The translations under genes were made by a program, and so were the position numbers. From positions 1-36,589 of the forward strand of contig CAZHPR010000008.1 of assembly GCA_964534305.1 (NCBI GenBank): 36,589 bases of DNA, in the 5' to 3' direction. The DNA is from CAZHPR01 sp964534305 (GTDB lineage Bacteria > Patescibacteriota > Minisyncoccia > Phycocordibacterales > WO2-35-19). Within the stretch, counting starts at the first letter, position 1. The number at the start of each line of letters is the position of its first letter. Below, one piece after another: positions 8,706 to 19,500 of this stretch. The notes below the pieces were generated by a model that did no database searches, was not told where the DNA came from, and saw nothing but the letters and a program-made list of their open reading frames with translations.

Positions 8706-9349
8706 AACCTCGTTGCTGGTTTTGCACCCTGCTGGCCGCCCTGTGCGCCGGCTGCGGCGGCGGTGACGCCGCCCAGGCCCCGCGCGTGGTCGAGTTCTAC
8801 GGCGACAGCCTGACCTTCGGCAGCATCGCAGGCCCCTCCGGTGAGCTGACCCGCCTGGCCGTGCCGCCCGTTCGACGCGCGCAGGAGCTGCTGGGCGGCG
8901 CGGCCATGTGCGTGGACCTGAGCCTGCCAGGAGCCACGGTGCGCGATGCGCTCGACGGCGTCAACATGATGCCCTTCGGCCGCTTTGCCGATCACGTCCG
9001 GACCACGCGCGCCGACACCCTGGTCATCCGCTACGGCGGCGCCGACGCGATCCGTGGCACCCCGCTGGCCGACTTTGAGCGTGACCTGACAACCCTCGTA
9101 ACCCTGGCGCAATCCGCCGGCAAAACCGTGCTGCTGGTCGGCGTGATCGCCACCCCAACGGGAGTGACCGACGACTTTGACCTGGCTGTTGAGCGCGTCG
9201 CCGACGCCATGGGGGCTGGATTTGTGGATGTGCGCGCCGTTCCAGTCTCCTTCCCGGGCGATCTGGCCGACGCCGTACACCCAGCGCAAGCATGGAGCGA
9301 TCGGATAACGGCGGCAATTGTGATGGCAATCGGCCGATTGACGGTGTAA
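8702..9349 (+). CDS. Exported SGNH/GDSL-like hydrolase, putative lipoprotein
   Basis: 215 residues. Hydrophobic N-terminal signal (CTLLAALCAGC) with possible lipidation at Cys18; the lipobox is weak because -3 is Cys. The SGNH signature is clear: Gly34-Asp35-Ser36 in VVEFYGDSLTFGS (nucleophile Ser36), a Gly block in LSLPGATVRDAL, and the Asp190-x-x-His193 catalytic pair (DAVHP). The usual oxyanion Asn of the G-x-N-D block is replaced (YGGADA). Family members are esterases that remove acyl or acetyl groups from sugars or lipids. Next to a fibre gene, a plausible role is deacylating a surface glycan or altering the receptor of the infected cell. Substrate not determinable. Confidence 0.75.
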   Translation: MKPRCWFCTLLAALCAGCGGGDAAQAPRVVEFYGDSLTFGSIAGPSGELTRLAVPPVRRAQELLGGAAMCVDLSLPGATVRDALDGVNMMPFGRFADHVRTTRADTLVIRYGGADAIRGTPLADFERDLTTLVTLAQSAGKTVLLVGVIATPTGVTDDFDLAVERVADAMGAGFVDVRAVPVSFPGDLADAVHPAQAWSDRITAAIVMAIGRLTV

Positions 9350-9446
9350 AATCTCCACCGCCACAAAGCGAGACAGACAGCCCTCGCACAACAAATTGCG
9401 CCGCCACCTGCTGGCGTAGCTGTCTCCAAAATCAGGCCCCAGCCCC

Positions 9447-9476
9447 AGCCGCCCGGATTTCCGCGCGGCTTTTTTG
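9447..9476 (+). terminator. Rho-independent terminator
   Basis: A 10-bp stem (AGCCGCCCGG / CCGCGCGGCT, one C-C mismatch) with an ATTT loop is followed by six T. It lies 100 bases after the SGNH-like gene and 9 bases before the GNAT-like gene, closing the lysis/tail transcription unit. The rest of 9350-9446 holds no recognisable gene. Confidence 0.8.
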
Positions 9477-9484
9477 CTTTCAGC

Positions 9485-9910
9485 ATGCTCCACACAATGA
9501 CCGGCGACGTGGCCAGCGTCGTGAAATTCATGCGCCAGCAGGGGTGCAACTTGCCTTTGGCGACTGACCAGAAGGCAATCGGCCTGGAGCGCCACTACGA
9601 GCTTGTGGCCGGTGTGGTCTACGAGGGCTACAACGGCCACAACGTCTGGATGCACGTCGCCGCGCTACCCGGTGCCAGGTGGTTGGTGCGCGATTACCTG
9701 CGCTATTGCTTCGTCTACCCGTTCGTCGAGCTTGGGTGCTCGCGCGTGAGTGGGTACGTTGACGCCTCCAACAAGACCTCCAGGCGCTTTGTCGAGCACC
9801 TGGGGTTCTCCCTAGAAACCACCCTGGAAGGTGCCGCCTCGGATGGCGGCGATGTGCTCATCTACCGGATGAGACGAAAGGAATGCAGACATGTCCCACT
9901 GGATGTTTGA
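9485..9910 (+). CDS. GNAT-like acetyltransferase
   Basis: 141 residues. The middle and end match small phage GNAT proteins: YELVAGVVYEGYNGHNVWMHVAA is the central strand pair, WLVRDYLRYCFVYPFVELGC the acetyl-CoA-side helix, and CSRVSGYVDASNKTSRRFVEHLGF the typical C-terminal strand-helix motif. Substrate unknown. ATG codons at 9485 and 9497 both fit; neither has a convincing ribosome-binding site, and the terminator ends just upstream, so expression may depend on read-through. It overlaps the next start by 20 bases. Confidence 0.65.
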   Translation: MLHTMTGDVASVVKFMRQQGCNLPLATDQKAIGLERHYELVAGVVYEGYNGHNVWMHVAALPGARWLVRDYLRYCFVYPFVELGCSRVSGYVDASNKTSRRFVEHLGFSLETTLEGAASDGGDVLIYRMRRKECRHVPLDV

Positions 9911-11093
9911 GATGTTGCCCGAAGGGGCGTTCGAGCCGCGCCCTGGTGGCGGCATGCGGCTGCACGGCGGGAAGGGCGGCAGTCAACAGATGCAGGCGCC
10001 TGATCCCGCACTGGTGGCGGCGCAGATCAAGTCGATGGGCATCCAGGATGACGCCATCGAGAAAATCATGGCGAACAACGACATGATGCAGCCGATCCAG
10101 CTTGAGCAACTCAAGTTCGGACTGGACGCCTCCAAGACCGCCTACAACCAGTTCCAGGATGATCGGAATTACGGCCTGGCAAAGCGTGGCCAGTATGACT
10201 TGGCCATCCAGCCGCTAGCCAACGAGTCGCGTGATTTCAACGAGGAGGAGCGGGCGGCGGAGTTGTACGGAAAGTCGGCCGCCGACATCGCGCAGCAGGC
10301 TGGCCTGGCTCGCGGGCAGATTCAGCGCCAGATGGACCGCAGGGGCGTCAATCCAAGCGATGGCATGTCGTTTGCCATGGAGCGTCAAAGCGCCATGGAT
10401 GAGGCACTGTCCAAGGCGCTGGCAGGCTCGAAGGCGCGCGAAGCGGCCAAGACGGAAGGCAGGGCGGTGCGATACAACCTTGCCAATATACTTGGCGGAT
10501 TTCCGGCGCAGGTCTCCGGGCTGGCCGCCAATGGCACCGGATTCGGCACCGCCGGCATCAACGCGGCGAACGCCACCTTGTCCGGGATGAATGGTGGCGC
10601 AGCGGCTGGCGGCCAACTGGCCGCCCAAATGGGCTACAACGCGAACAGCATGTACGCCACACAGGCCAATGCCCACCTGCAAGAGCAGAGAATGTACGAG
10701 AATTCCAACAACGCCATCTGGGGCGCGCTGGGTAACGTGGCGGGTCGGGCCTTGTTCGGCTCAGACGTTTCCGCCAAGACCGACATCCGTGGCCTGAAGC
10801 CGGGCGCGGCACTGGAGGCTGTAAAGGCCATCGACTCCGGCCAGTCGTGGAAATACAAGCCCGACAGCGATGCGGCGGATGGCGGGCAAACCCACGTCGG
10901 CCCGATGGCGCAGGACGTGAACCGCGTGCTGGGCGATGAGGTCGCCCCTGGCGGGAGGCGGATCGACCTGGTTTCGCTGAATGGCCTGAACATGGCCGCC
11001 ACCAAGGAGCTGGCCGAAAAGGTGGACGACCTGTCGAACACAGTGTCAACCCTATTCCGTGGCGGACTGAAGCAAGGAGGCACCCATGCCTAA
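9891..11093 (+). CDS. Virion protein with C-terminal S74 intramolecular chaperone domain
   Basis: 400 residues. The N-terminal two thirds are Gly/Ala/Gln/Met-rich and helical, in the style of internal or ejection proteins. From about residue 288 a peptidase S74 (endosialidase-type chaperone) domain appears: Ser291 and Lys296 in SDVSAKTDI, then SWKYKP, THVGPMAQDV, IDLVSLNGLNMAATKELAEKV with the closing coiled coil. Such domains trimerise their partner and cut themselves off. AAGGAA precedes the start. It opens a block of virion-protein genes ahead of the giant gene. Calling it internal rather than fibre is inferred from position. Confidence 0.7.
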   Translation: MSHWMFEMLPEGAFEPRPGGGMRLHGGKGGSQQMQAPDPALVAAQIKSMGIQDDAIEKIMANNDMMQPIQLEQLKFGLDASKTAYNQFQDDRNYGLAKRGQYDLAIQPLANESRDFNEEERAAELYGKSAADIAQQAGLARGQIQRQMDRRGVNPSDGMSFAMERQSAMDEALSKALAGSKAREAAKTEGRAVRYNLANILGGFPAQVSGLAANGTGFGTAGINAANATLSGMNGGAAAGGQLAAQMGYNANSMYATQANAHLQEQRMYENSNNAIWGALGNVAGRALFGSDVSAKTDIRGLKPGAALEAVKAIDSGQSWKYKPDSDAADGGQTHVGPMAQDVNRVLGDEVAPGGRRIDLVSLNGLNMAATKELAEKVDDLSNTVSTLFRGGLKQGGTHA

Positions 11094-11613
11094 CGCATTG
11101 ACCGGCATTCTGGGCGGCGCGGCTCAGGGCTACGACGCTGCCGACCTGGCAAACATGACCGAGGCGCAGCGCCTGGCCTGGTACAAGAAGATGAACCTGA
11201 CGCCACCGCCTGCGAAGGCGTCTCCGCTGTCGCGCGCAGCGAAGTGGGTGGGTGACAAATTGGCCGCAACCCCACCAGCAACCCCACCCGCAACCCCCGT
11301 TGCGACCGGTGATTCCGTCAGCCTGATCGAGCGCTTGAAGGCTGGCAATATCGACCAGGTTGGCAGCGAGGCCTACAACCGCTGGGGTGCCGGCAAGGTC
11401 GCAGGAGAAGCGTCGGAGCTGGCGCGCGAGAGCCGGCGGTCCACCCCGTCCGAGGCACCACCCATGGAGCCGCCGGTTGCCGAGGCGACCGATTTGGATG
11501 CCAACCGCCACTTCACCACGCGGGAATGGTTGGATGCGCCCGAATACCAGCAGAGCAACCCGATGTGGGATGGCCTGCCGAACGACGAATACGCCATGAA
11601 AGAAGGAGCCTGA
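11086..11613 (+). CDS. Phage protein of unknown function in the internal-virion block
   Basis: 175 residues. A short Gly/Ala-rich N-terminus (ALTGILGGAAQGYDAADLA) and a helix (EAQRLAWYKKMN) are followed by a Pro/Thr/Ala-rich linker (ATPPATPPATPVATG) and an acidic, largely disordered C-terminus with WLDAPEYQQSNPMWDGLPND. AAGGAGG precedes the start; it overlaps the upstream gene by 8 bases and stops one base before the next ATG. No family recognised. Position suggests a virion component. Confidence 0.6.
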   Translation: MPNALTGILGGAAQGYDAADLANMTEAQRLAWYKKMNLTPPPAKASPLSRAAKWVGDKLAATPPATPPATPVATGDSVSLIERLKAGNIDQVGSEAYNRWGAGKVAGEASELARESRRSTPSEAPPMEPPVAEATDLDANRHFTTREWLDAPEYQQSNPMWDGLPNDEYAMKEGA

Positions 11614-11614
11614 C

Positions 11615-13522
11615 ATGGGTCTCGCAGGATTGAGTTTTGCCGCCGGACTGGGCGCCGGCTACATGAACCAGAGCCAGTATCAGGACCGCCAGGACCAGAT
11701 CGCCAGAGAGCAGGCGCTGCGCGACGCCGAGTTTCAGATGCGCAAGAGCGCCATGGATGAGGCCCTGGCGGAGCGCGCACAGGAGCGCGCCAATCGGCAG
11801 GCGGTTGCGAACGCCGCCAAGGACGCCGAGGTGAAGACATCCACCACCCTGGACACCGGGGACGGCGCCAAGGTCTACGACATGGCCAACGCGCAAGATG
11901 TGGCCGCCTCTGATGCGCGCCAGTTCCGCCGCAACGCGGAAGAGACGACCGGTGAGCCAGCGATGCTGCCGAAGCTGGACTCCGCCACCACAGTCAATGG
12001 CAAGGTCTACGACAGTCAAGCCACGGGGCTGAAGGCCGCCGCAGAGTACAACGACCCGGCCGCCAAGAGCCTGCGCATTGCAGCCACCCTGGAGGCTGCG
12101 GGCCGACCGGATGCCGCCATGGACTACCGAGCCAAGGCTGAGAAGTTCCGCAGTGATCTGTACGAAGCGCAGCGCAACGCACTGTTCAACAAGGGTTCCG
12201 AGCTGATAGCCGGCAAGCGCTACGAAGGTTTGGCCGACGCCTACAACAAGCACTACAAGGATGGGCGCGGCGCCCTGTTTGTGCCATCTGGCGCTGGCGG
12301 CGTGTTCGTGATTTCCGACGAAAAGACCAACGCGGAGGTTGGCCGCATTCCCGTGACGGGCGACGCCAATGCGGACATCATGACCTGGCAGCAGATGGTG
12401 TATCCGGAAAAGGCGGCGGCTTCGGCTGCGGAGCAGGAGAGGGCGCTGTCGAAGCCGTTCGATCTCAAGCCAGGCGAGGCCAGGTACATGTTCGACAAGG
12501 CCAGCGGAAAGCCAGTCCAGGTGGCGTCCAACGACAGGATGACCAGTGCCGAGGGGAGGATGGCGACTACCGGGCTCGGCGGGTCTGGAGCGTCAACCAG
12601 GGGCTCAGGCTCCAGGCACTCCGATCAATCCGCCATCGACGTGGCGGCTGAAAAGCTGAAAAACAGCTCATGGTCCGAGCAGCAATACCTCACGGCGAAG
12701 TCGTACCTGCCGCAGATTCTGGACCTCAACAAAGGCCCAGGTGGCGCAACGATCAACGCCGATGTGGCCGCGTGGGCTGCCGGAGAGGCGCTTGATCCAA
12801 AGCGTGTTGTTCCAAAGTTCAACGACCAAACGTGGGCTGTCGGCCGGGCCGTTGTTCACCCGTCTGGCCGCTCCGTGTTCGTGAGCGACACAGGGTCCAC
12901 TCCAGAAGAGTCCGCCGCCGCCATGAAGGATGGCGTTCCGGCGGCATTCAGGTCAATCCAGCAAAAAGACCCGAAGTCCGCGACCCTGATGCTGCGGGCC
13001 GCCGCTGGCGATGTGAAGGCCGGGAACGAGCTTCACGCATCTGCTGAGGCGGAGCTTCGAGCCAGAGCCATTCGCGAGAACCCTGGCGCTAAGCCGGAAG
13101 ATATTGACAGGGTTGTCGGTCCAGCCGTGGAGAGAGTTGATGCCATCAACACGTACCGCATTGCCGCCATCAACAAGCACGCCCCAGACCTCATGAAGCC
13201 ATACCTGGCCCAGGGAGTCCCTTCCAACGCCAGGCCGGGCGCCACGCCGGATCGCGCTGGAACATCGGCCCTGCCGGCGGACATCAACGATCGCGTTCAA
13301 AAGCGCGCGGCCGGTCTTGCCGCAGCAAAGGCCGTCGCCGAACAAAAGCGCGCCCAGGATGATGCGGCGCTTGAAAAGGCCAGGATGGAAATTGGCGGGA
13401 TGACGGTTGAGCAGGCCGCGCAACTCACCGGAAAAGAGGCGACAAAGATTCGCAACGACCCGTTCCTGTGGAGAGTCTTGCCTGCAAACGTCCAACGCGT
13501 CGTCACGACTCGGGCTTACTGA
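11615..13522 (+). CDS. Putative internal virion (DNA-ejection) protein
   Basis: 635 residues. Gly/Ala N-terminus (LAGLSFAAGLGAGYMNQSQYQDRQDQ), then a long coiled coil (about 25-70: REQALRDAEFQMRKSAMDEALAERAQERAN, quoted in part), a central alpha/beta region around AALFVPSGAGGVFVISDE-like strands, and a helical Ala-rich second half with more coiled coil near 560-610. No signal or catalytic motif is seen. The build and position immediately before a transglycosylase-bearing giant protein fit an ejection protein. AAGGAG lies at good distance before the ATG. Confidence 0.55.
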   Translation: MGLAGLSFAAGLGAGYMNQSQYQDRQDQIAREQALRDAEFQMRKSAMDEALAERAQERANRQAVANAAKDAEVKTSTTLDTGDGAKVYDMANAQDVAASDARQFRRNAEETTGEPAMLPKLDSATTVNGKVYDSQATGLKAAAEYNDPAAKSLRIAATLEAAGRPDAAMDYRAKAEKFRSDLYEAQRNALFNKGSELIAGKRYEGLADAYNKHYKDGRGALFVPSGAGGVFVISDEKTNAEVGRIPVTGDANADIMTWQQMVYPEKAAASAAEQERALSKPFDLKPGEARYMFDKASGKPVQVASNDRMTSAEGRMATTGLGGSGASTRGSGSRHSDQSAIDVAAEKLKNSSWSEQQYLTAKSYLPQILDLNKGPGGATINADVAAWAAGEALDPKRVVPKFNDQTWAVGRAVVHPSGRSVFVSDTGSTPEESAAAMKDGVPAAFRSIQQKDPKSATLMLRAAAGDVKAGNELHASAEAELRARAIRENPGAKPEDIDRVVGPAVERVDAINTYRIAAINKHAPDLMKPYLAQGVPSNARPGATPDRAGTSALPADINDRVQKRAAGLAAAKAVAEQKRAQDDAALEKARMEIGGMTVEQAAQLTGKEATKIRNDPFLWRVLPANVQRVVTTRAY

Positions 13523-13537
13523 ACCTGAAAGAGAAAA

Positions 13538-16500
13538 ATGGCACTCACCGACGACCTGATACCCAGCTCTGATCTTGTCATCGACTCGCGACGCGCGTTC
13601 AGCGGGATGAGCGACGGCGCCAGTGGCGGGTTTGGCCGCCCATCACCAAGCCCGGTCAGCTTCAGAGACCCGGCATGGGACTCGGCCGAGGTAGCGGCGT
13701 CCGAAAAAACGGGTGTTCCGCTGGAGATTCTGCGCTCCATTCGCGTCAACGGCGAGCGCAGCAACGGCGATCAGGTGAGCCCCAAGGGCGCTCGCGGCGT
13801 TTACCAGTTCATCCCAACCACGCGCGACGCCTTCTTGCGCAAGTACGGCGTGGACGCCTACAGTCAAGACCCTGTAGAGCAAGCCACGGCCGCCGCGCTG
13901 CACCTACGCGAAAGCTACGACCGCACCGGGGATTGGGGTCGATCGGTGGCTGGCTACAACGGCGGGCGGTCCGGGGAGAATGGAACCAACAGGACAGTGG
14001 AGAATGCCGAATATGTCCGGCGCGTGATGGGGGGGCTTCCTTCTGGGGGCGCTGGCATGGCCAACAAGGAGCCGGCGGCAGAATACTTTGGCCAACGAGA
14101 CCTGGCGTCGAGCCCGAAGATTGCCCCGCCGACGATGGGTGACTACGCGAAAAAAGCCGGGTCGTCCATGCTGCGCGGCATTGGGACGATCGGCGAGGCG
14201 TTCGGCGATGCTGCCGCATTTGTTGCCAATAAGGCGACTGGGACGCAAGACTTCGAGGGCTTCAACCCGCTGGAAAGCACGTCTCGAAAGATTGAAGAGT
14301 CGATGACGGAAGGCGGCAGGGCGGCAGCCGCCGACGGATTCAAGGGCGATGTAACAGACCCATCCACCTGGCAGGCGCCGGAGACCGCCTATGGCGCCGT
14401 GATGGCCGGCGTGGACGCGCTTGGGAATATCGGCTCATTCTTGCTTCCGGCCGCGTTGACGGGCGGGTGGAGTCTCGTCTCCAAGGCGGCGAATCTGTCC
14501 AAGATGGCGAAGGCGGCAGCCGCAGCCGGCGACGTTGCAAGAGCCGCCGAACTGACCAAGGCCGCCTCCGCCGCCTCGCGGGCCGCAACCGCGCACGGCG
14601 CTGCCCAGGGTGCTGGCATGACCTATGGTGACGCAGCAAACGACGCCAAGGAGTTCGCCAAGCAGACCATCAGCAAGATGTCGCATGCCGAGCTGATGGA
14701 GCAGACGCCCATTTACCGCGACGCGATCAACAGCGGGGCCGACGAGACATTCGCGCGAAACCTCGTCGTGAACCGGGCCGGTCAGATGGGCGGCCTGCTG
14801 GCGGCTGGACCTGGCGCCCTGGGTGGCGCAATGGCCAATAAGCTGCTTGGCCAAGTGATCGGCAGAAGGGCCATGCCATCCATTCTTGGTGGCGCCATGG
14901 GCAACCGCGCCGTCCGTGCCGGCGTCGAGGGTGGGCTCGTTGGCCTGGCCGAGGGCACCGGAGAGGTGGCCGAAAAGATGGGCTCGAACGCTGGCGGCAA
15001 CATTGCGGTCGGCCGGGATTTTGCCGACAACATCGGGCGCGACACATTGCCAGAGGGCGTCGGCGGATTCATCGCTGGCGGGCACACTGGCGCCGTTGCC
15101 GGCGCCATGTCGCCGAACCCGATCCCGCCACCAAAGCCGCAGCCCAACCCAGTCGCCGAAGCCGCCGCCAAGCCAAACTCACCGCTGTCCAGGGCGGCAG
15201 CCGCTGGTAACCCGGACATTGCCGCGCAATCCACTGATCTGGACGCAGCGCCAGTCGGAGCGGCTCAAGACCCCATCTCCGCACGCGTTTCCGAGATCGA
15301 AGCCGCCGTCGGTGACGGCGGACTGATGGATCGCCTGCGGACGCTTAATGAACAGAGCCCCGGGCTAACCCAGCAGGTTCTCGGCGCTTTTGCGACGGCC
15401 AAGAATCCGAATGCGCCGCAAGCCTTGCGCGAGCAGTCGCTGGCGACCCTTGAGGGCGCGCTGGATGCGATCGGACTTGCTGCGGCAGGTCGGGCCGGGG
15501 CACAGTGGCAAGGCCTTGCCGGCGAGCAGGAGGGAAGTCTGTCCGGGCTTCGCGCCGCCTCCATCGCAGGGCAGCAGTGGCAAGGCCTATCGGCGCAGCC
15601 GGTTGACAATGCGGTTGACAATCCCACCCCAAAAACAGCCCCAGAGGTTGACAATCGAGCGCCTGTCGCGCCAGCAGTCGCCGTTGAGGAGCCAGAGAAG
15701 CCGCGCAAGACGGTTTCTGCTCCCGCCGTTTCCGTCAAAGATGTGGCAGGAGAAGACCCGAAACTTCCGCCGGCTGTGCGCCAGCGCCGGGCTCAGTTGT
15801 CCGCCATGGTCAACACCGGCTTCGATGTGGTCGAGCAGCGCGACGGGAAATTCTTCCTGGTCAACCACGGCGACAACTACGAGATGCCGCTGGAGAACGC
15901 TGGCGACGCCGCGCGTGCCACGGCCATCATCAACGCCAAGGTGGACAACGAGGCGCACCAGTCGATCAACTCCCCTCTGAACGACAAGAACCCGGCCACC
16001 GAGGCGCAGATCGCGGCGGACAACTACCCGAAGCCGGTGGTGCGCCGGTTTGGCCTTGAGCTGCAGACCGAAAACCCGCGTGATTCTGTTCGCTCCGGCG
16101 TCGACGAGGACGGGCAACCTTGGTCCGTGACCATGACCGACCATTACGGAGGCCTGAAGGGAACCAAGGCGGCGGATGGAAGTTTGGTGGATGGCTTCTT
16201 TGGCCGTGGGCATCGAATTTTCGTGATCGACCAGATCAACCCAAAGACGGGGTTGTACGACGAAGCCAAAGCCATGATTGGCTATCGCAGCGAGGACGAG
16301 GCGCGCAAGGCCTACCTGTCCAACTACGCCAAGGGATGGAAGGGTCTGGGCGCGATCACCGAGATGTCGATCCCAGAGTTCCGCAAATGGGTGAAATCTT
16401 CTGCCGCAGCGCTGCCCGTTTCGCCGACAATCAAGACTTCACAGGAGGTCAAAAATGACGGAACAGGAAGCACTCAAGGAAGCGATCAGGCTGGTGGACG

Positions 16501-19500
16501 AGTACGAGGAGGGAATGCGGGCCTACAGGAGCAATCTGGTGGCAAGCAAAGCGAGCCAGCCAGCCCCGTGGACGCACGAGGAGCCGTTGCAGACCAAGCT
16601 GTGGTGGGTGATGATGGATCGCGGAATGTATCCGGAATACCTGCTGACGCTGCATCAGGCCAAGGTCAAGGCGGAGGAAATCTTGGACGGTTACCAGGAG
16701 GCGTGGAGAAGGGCGGACAGCCTGGAGAAGGAGGAGTCGGCCCACGTCTCCAGGAGAACGCCGCATCCAGGGGGATACCCGGAGCCACTGAGAACGGCGG
16801 TGCTGTCGGCGATGCTGAATCGGGATTGGGCGGTGTTCCTGTAGCCAGGGCCGCCCGCGTTGGGCAGGTCGCGCTTGACCGCTCGACGCAAGTTGCCATA
16901 CAAAACCAGGCGGCGGTTGCTGGCGTCCCGGAGAAAGAAGCCGGCGCGACCCAGGTCGCCAACCCGTCGCTTCCAGAAACACAAGCGCTCGATGCGCTGT
17001 TGGATGTCTTTGAGAGCCTGACCGGTCATCGCGGAATCGCCGTTCACAACAGCGAGAACGACGGCTTTGAGTTCCGTGGCAATACCTTCATCAGTGTTGA
17101 CTCTCCGCACATGCATGTGGCCCAGACCATTGGGCACGAGTTCAAGCACCTCACCGAGCGGCATCCCGGGCTCAAGGGTCTGTACGACCGTCTGTGGGGA
17201 ATGGTGGACAACGAGGCTGGGAAAGAGGCCTACTTCAAGTATCTGTTCGACACCCACGACCGCATCCGGTCGAGGTACGCGGGCATGGATGCCAAGCAGG
17301 CCTACGCCGCCATCCGCCCCGAGCACGCCGCCAAGCTCAAGAACGAGATGCTGGCTGACTTCATGGGCAAGCGGTTCAACGACCGGGCTTGGTTGGCCGA
17401 GCTTGGGAAGAAGAAACCGGAGCTGTTCGGAAACTTCATCCGTGACTGGATCAGGGTGCTCGGCGAGATCATCGGCAAGCTCGCCGGCCGCAAAGACAAG
17501 ATGGAAGGCGTCAAGAACGTCGACCTCTACATCTCCCAACTCCAGGAAGCCAAGGCCATCGCCATGGAAGTGGCCGAAGAGTGGGCCAAGATGCACCCGG
17601 GGTATGCGCAGCGCACCGGGGTGAGCCAGGCCATCCAGGCGGCAAGGTCTGCCGACGCCGCGTTCAGCGCAAAGGCTACAGATGGGGTTGAAATCCAGAA
17701 CCACGACAAGTGGTCGATCTACCAGGAGAGGAGTGCCCAGGTCGGCGATGGCTACGTGCGCTGGGTGGAAGATCCTGACACGGCCTACGTGACCGACATC
17801 CAGGCCGGACAGAAGACCCGTGGTCGCGAGCTGCTGCAGTGGTTGAAAGACACCACGGGCAAGAGCCTGTATGCCGTCGGCGTGGTGGACAGTGCCAGCG
17901 AGTTCTGGGACCGTATGGAAGAAGATGGCCTCATTGATGGCCAGACCGACGAGGACTTCATGAGCTTCTTTGGTCGCGCCTCTTTCAGCGCGAAGGACTA
18001 CAACATCAACACCAGCCGCGACGACGACGATGAAGGCACCTTCTTCACGGCGGACAGCACGACCCGCAAGACGCAGGCCGGCGGCGCTTACCCGATCGCC
18101 CACCTCCATGTCCCGGACGAAGCGGTTAAAACCGACGGATGGCGGATCGGTGACATCTATGTCGACGCCGGCCGCCGCCGAGAGGGTATCGCCAGCGCGC
18201 TGGTGGATGCTGCCAGCAAGCACTTTGGCTCTCGCCCGCTGGGCGCCACGTCGGTGTTCAGTGAGGATGGCCAGAAATTCTGGGATGGAATCAGCAAGAG
18301 CGCCAAGGATAACGACCTTGCCGAGGATGACTACGCCTCACTCCAGGCCGAGCTGGACGCGGAGATGGGTCAAGCGGCCGAGCCCGCGCGTATGCCCGAG
18401 GTCGAGCCCGACGTGTCGGACGCCGCGATCCGCAAGGCCGGCATCCATGCCGAGGACGCCTTCCCGGCGCACAAGTGGTCCGGTGGTGGCGATCAGCACA
18501 CCCTGAGCATCAAGGGCTTGTATGGCGGCAACCGCACGGTGCGCCTGGCCATCGAGCGCATCAGCGATGGTGCCTACAGCACCAGCATCCAGGGCACCTG
18601 GGTGGGTCCGGCTGCCGGGGAGACCACCGGCTACGTGTCGCTCAAGGGCGCCAAGGCCTTCATCGACCGCCAGATCGCCGCGCGTGAGCTGCGCGCCCGG
18701 GGCTACGACCTGGCCTCTAGCCTGCCGGCCGAGCAGCGTGCCGCCATGCGCAATGGCTGGGAAGCGATCAACGCCATGGGCGACGAGTTCGGCGTGCGCA
18801 AGTTCCACCTGACCAGCGAGCTCGACACCAGCATCCAGGATCTCGCCAAGTCGATGGGCCTGACCGAGGCTTACAAGGTGACCTCGAACGAGGAGGTCAA
18901 CGACCGCGACAACAAGACACTGGTCATCGCCTTCACCGACAAGGCCACCGGCAAGACGCAGTCCGGCACGGTGAGCATGACCCGCATTCGCGGCAAGTGG
19001 CACACCAGCGCCAGCACGATCGAGTTCAAGAAGGGCGGCCTGGGCACGGCCTTTTACCAGCTGGCCGTTGAGCACCTGGCGCGCAAGGGCCTGCAGCTCA
19101 GCCCGGAAGCCACCCTATCCGGCATCAACACCTACCGCCGCACCGAGCAAATGCTGGCCGCCGCGCTGCGCATCGGCATCTCCAACGCGATGGTGCCGCA
19201 CCCGGTGCAGCGGGTCTACGGATTCCAGAACGACGCCCAGTCCGATGCCGAGCACGCGGCCAACCTGGAGCGCCTGCTGATTGCCAACCTGCGCAACGTG
19301 CGCGAGCTGGTGCCCGAGTTCGACCGCTTGCGCTACCACCCCGAGACCGGAGCCATCACGTTCAAGAACGGCCGCGACGCCGAGAAGGTGGTGGAGCGGC
19401 TGATCGGTCACCGTGGCGAAAAGCTAACCACTCAGACCGACGCCCGCGCCTTTGGCCTGGGTCGCACCACGCTGGCGCGCGCCCTGATGACGCAGGCCAT

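Noticed and set aside
16691..18223. Long leftward ORFs (up to 510 codons) opposite the giant gene
   Set aside because: They are shadows of high-GC coding sequence without ribosome-binding sites or natural protein composition; only the HNH gene at 25250 is convincing on that strand.
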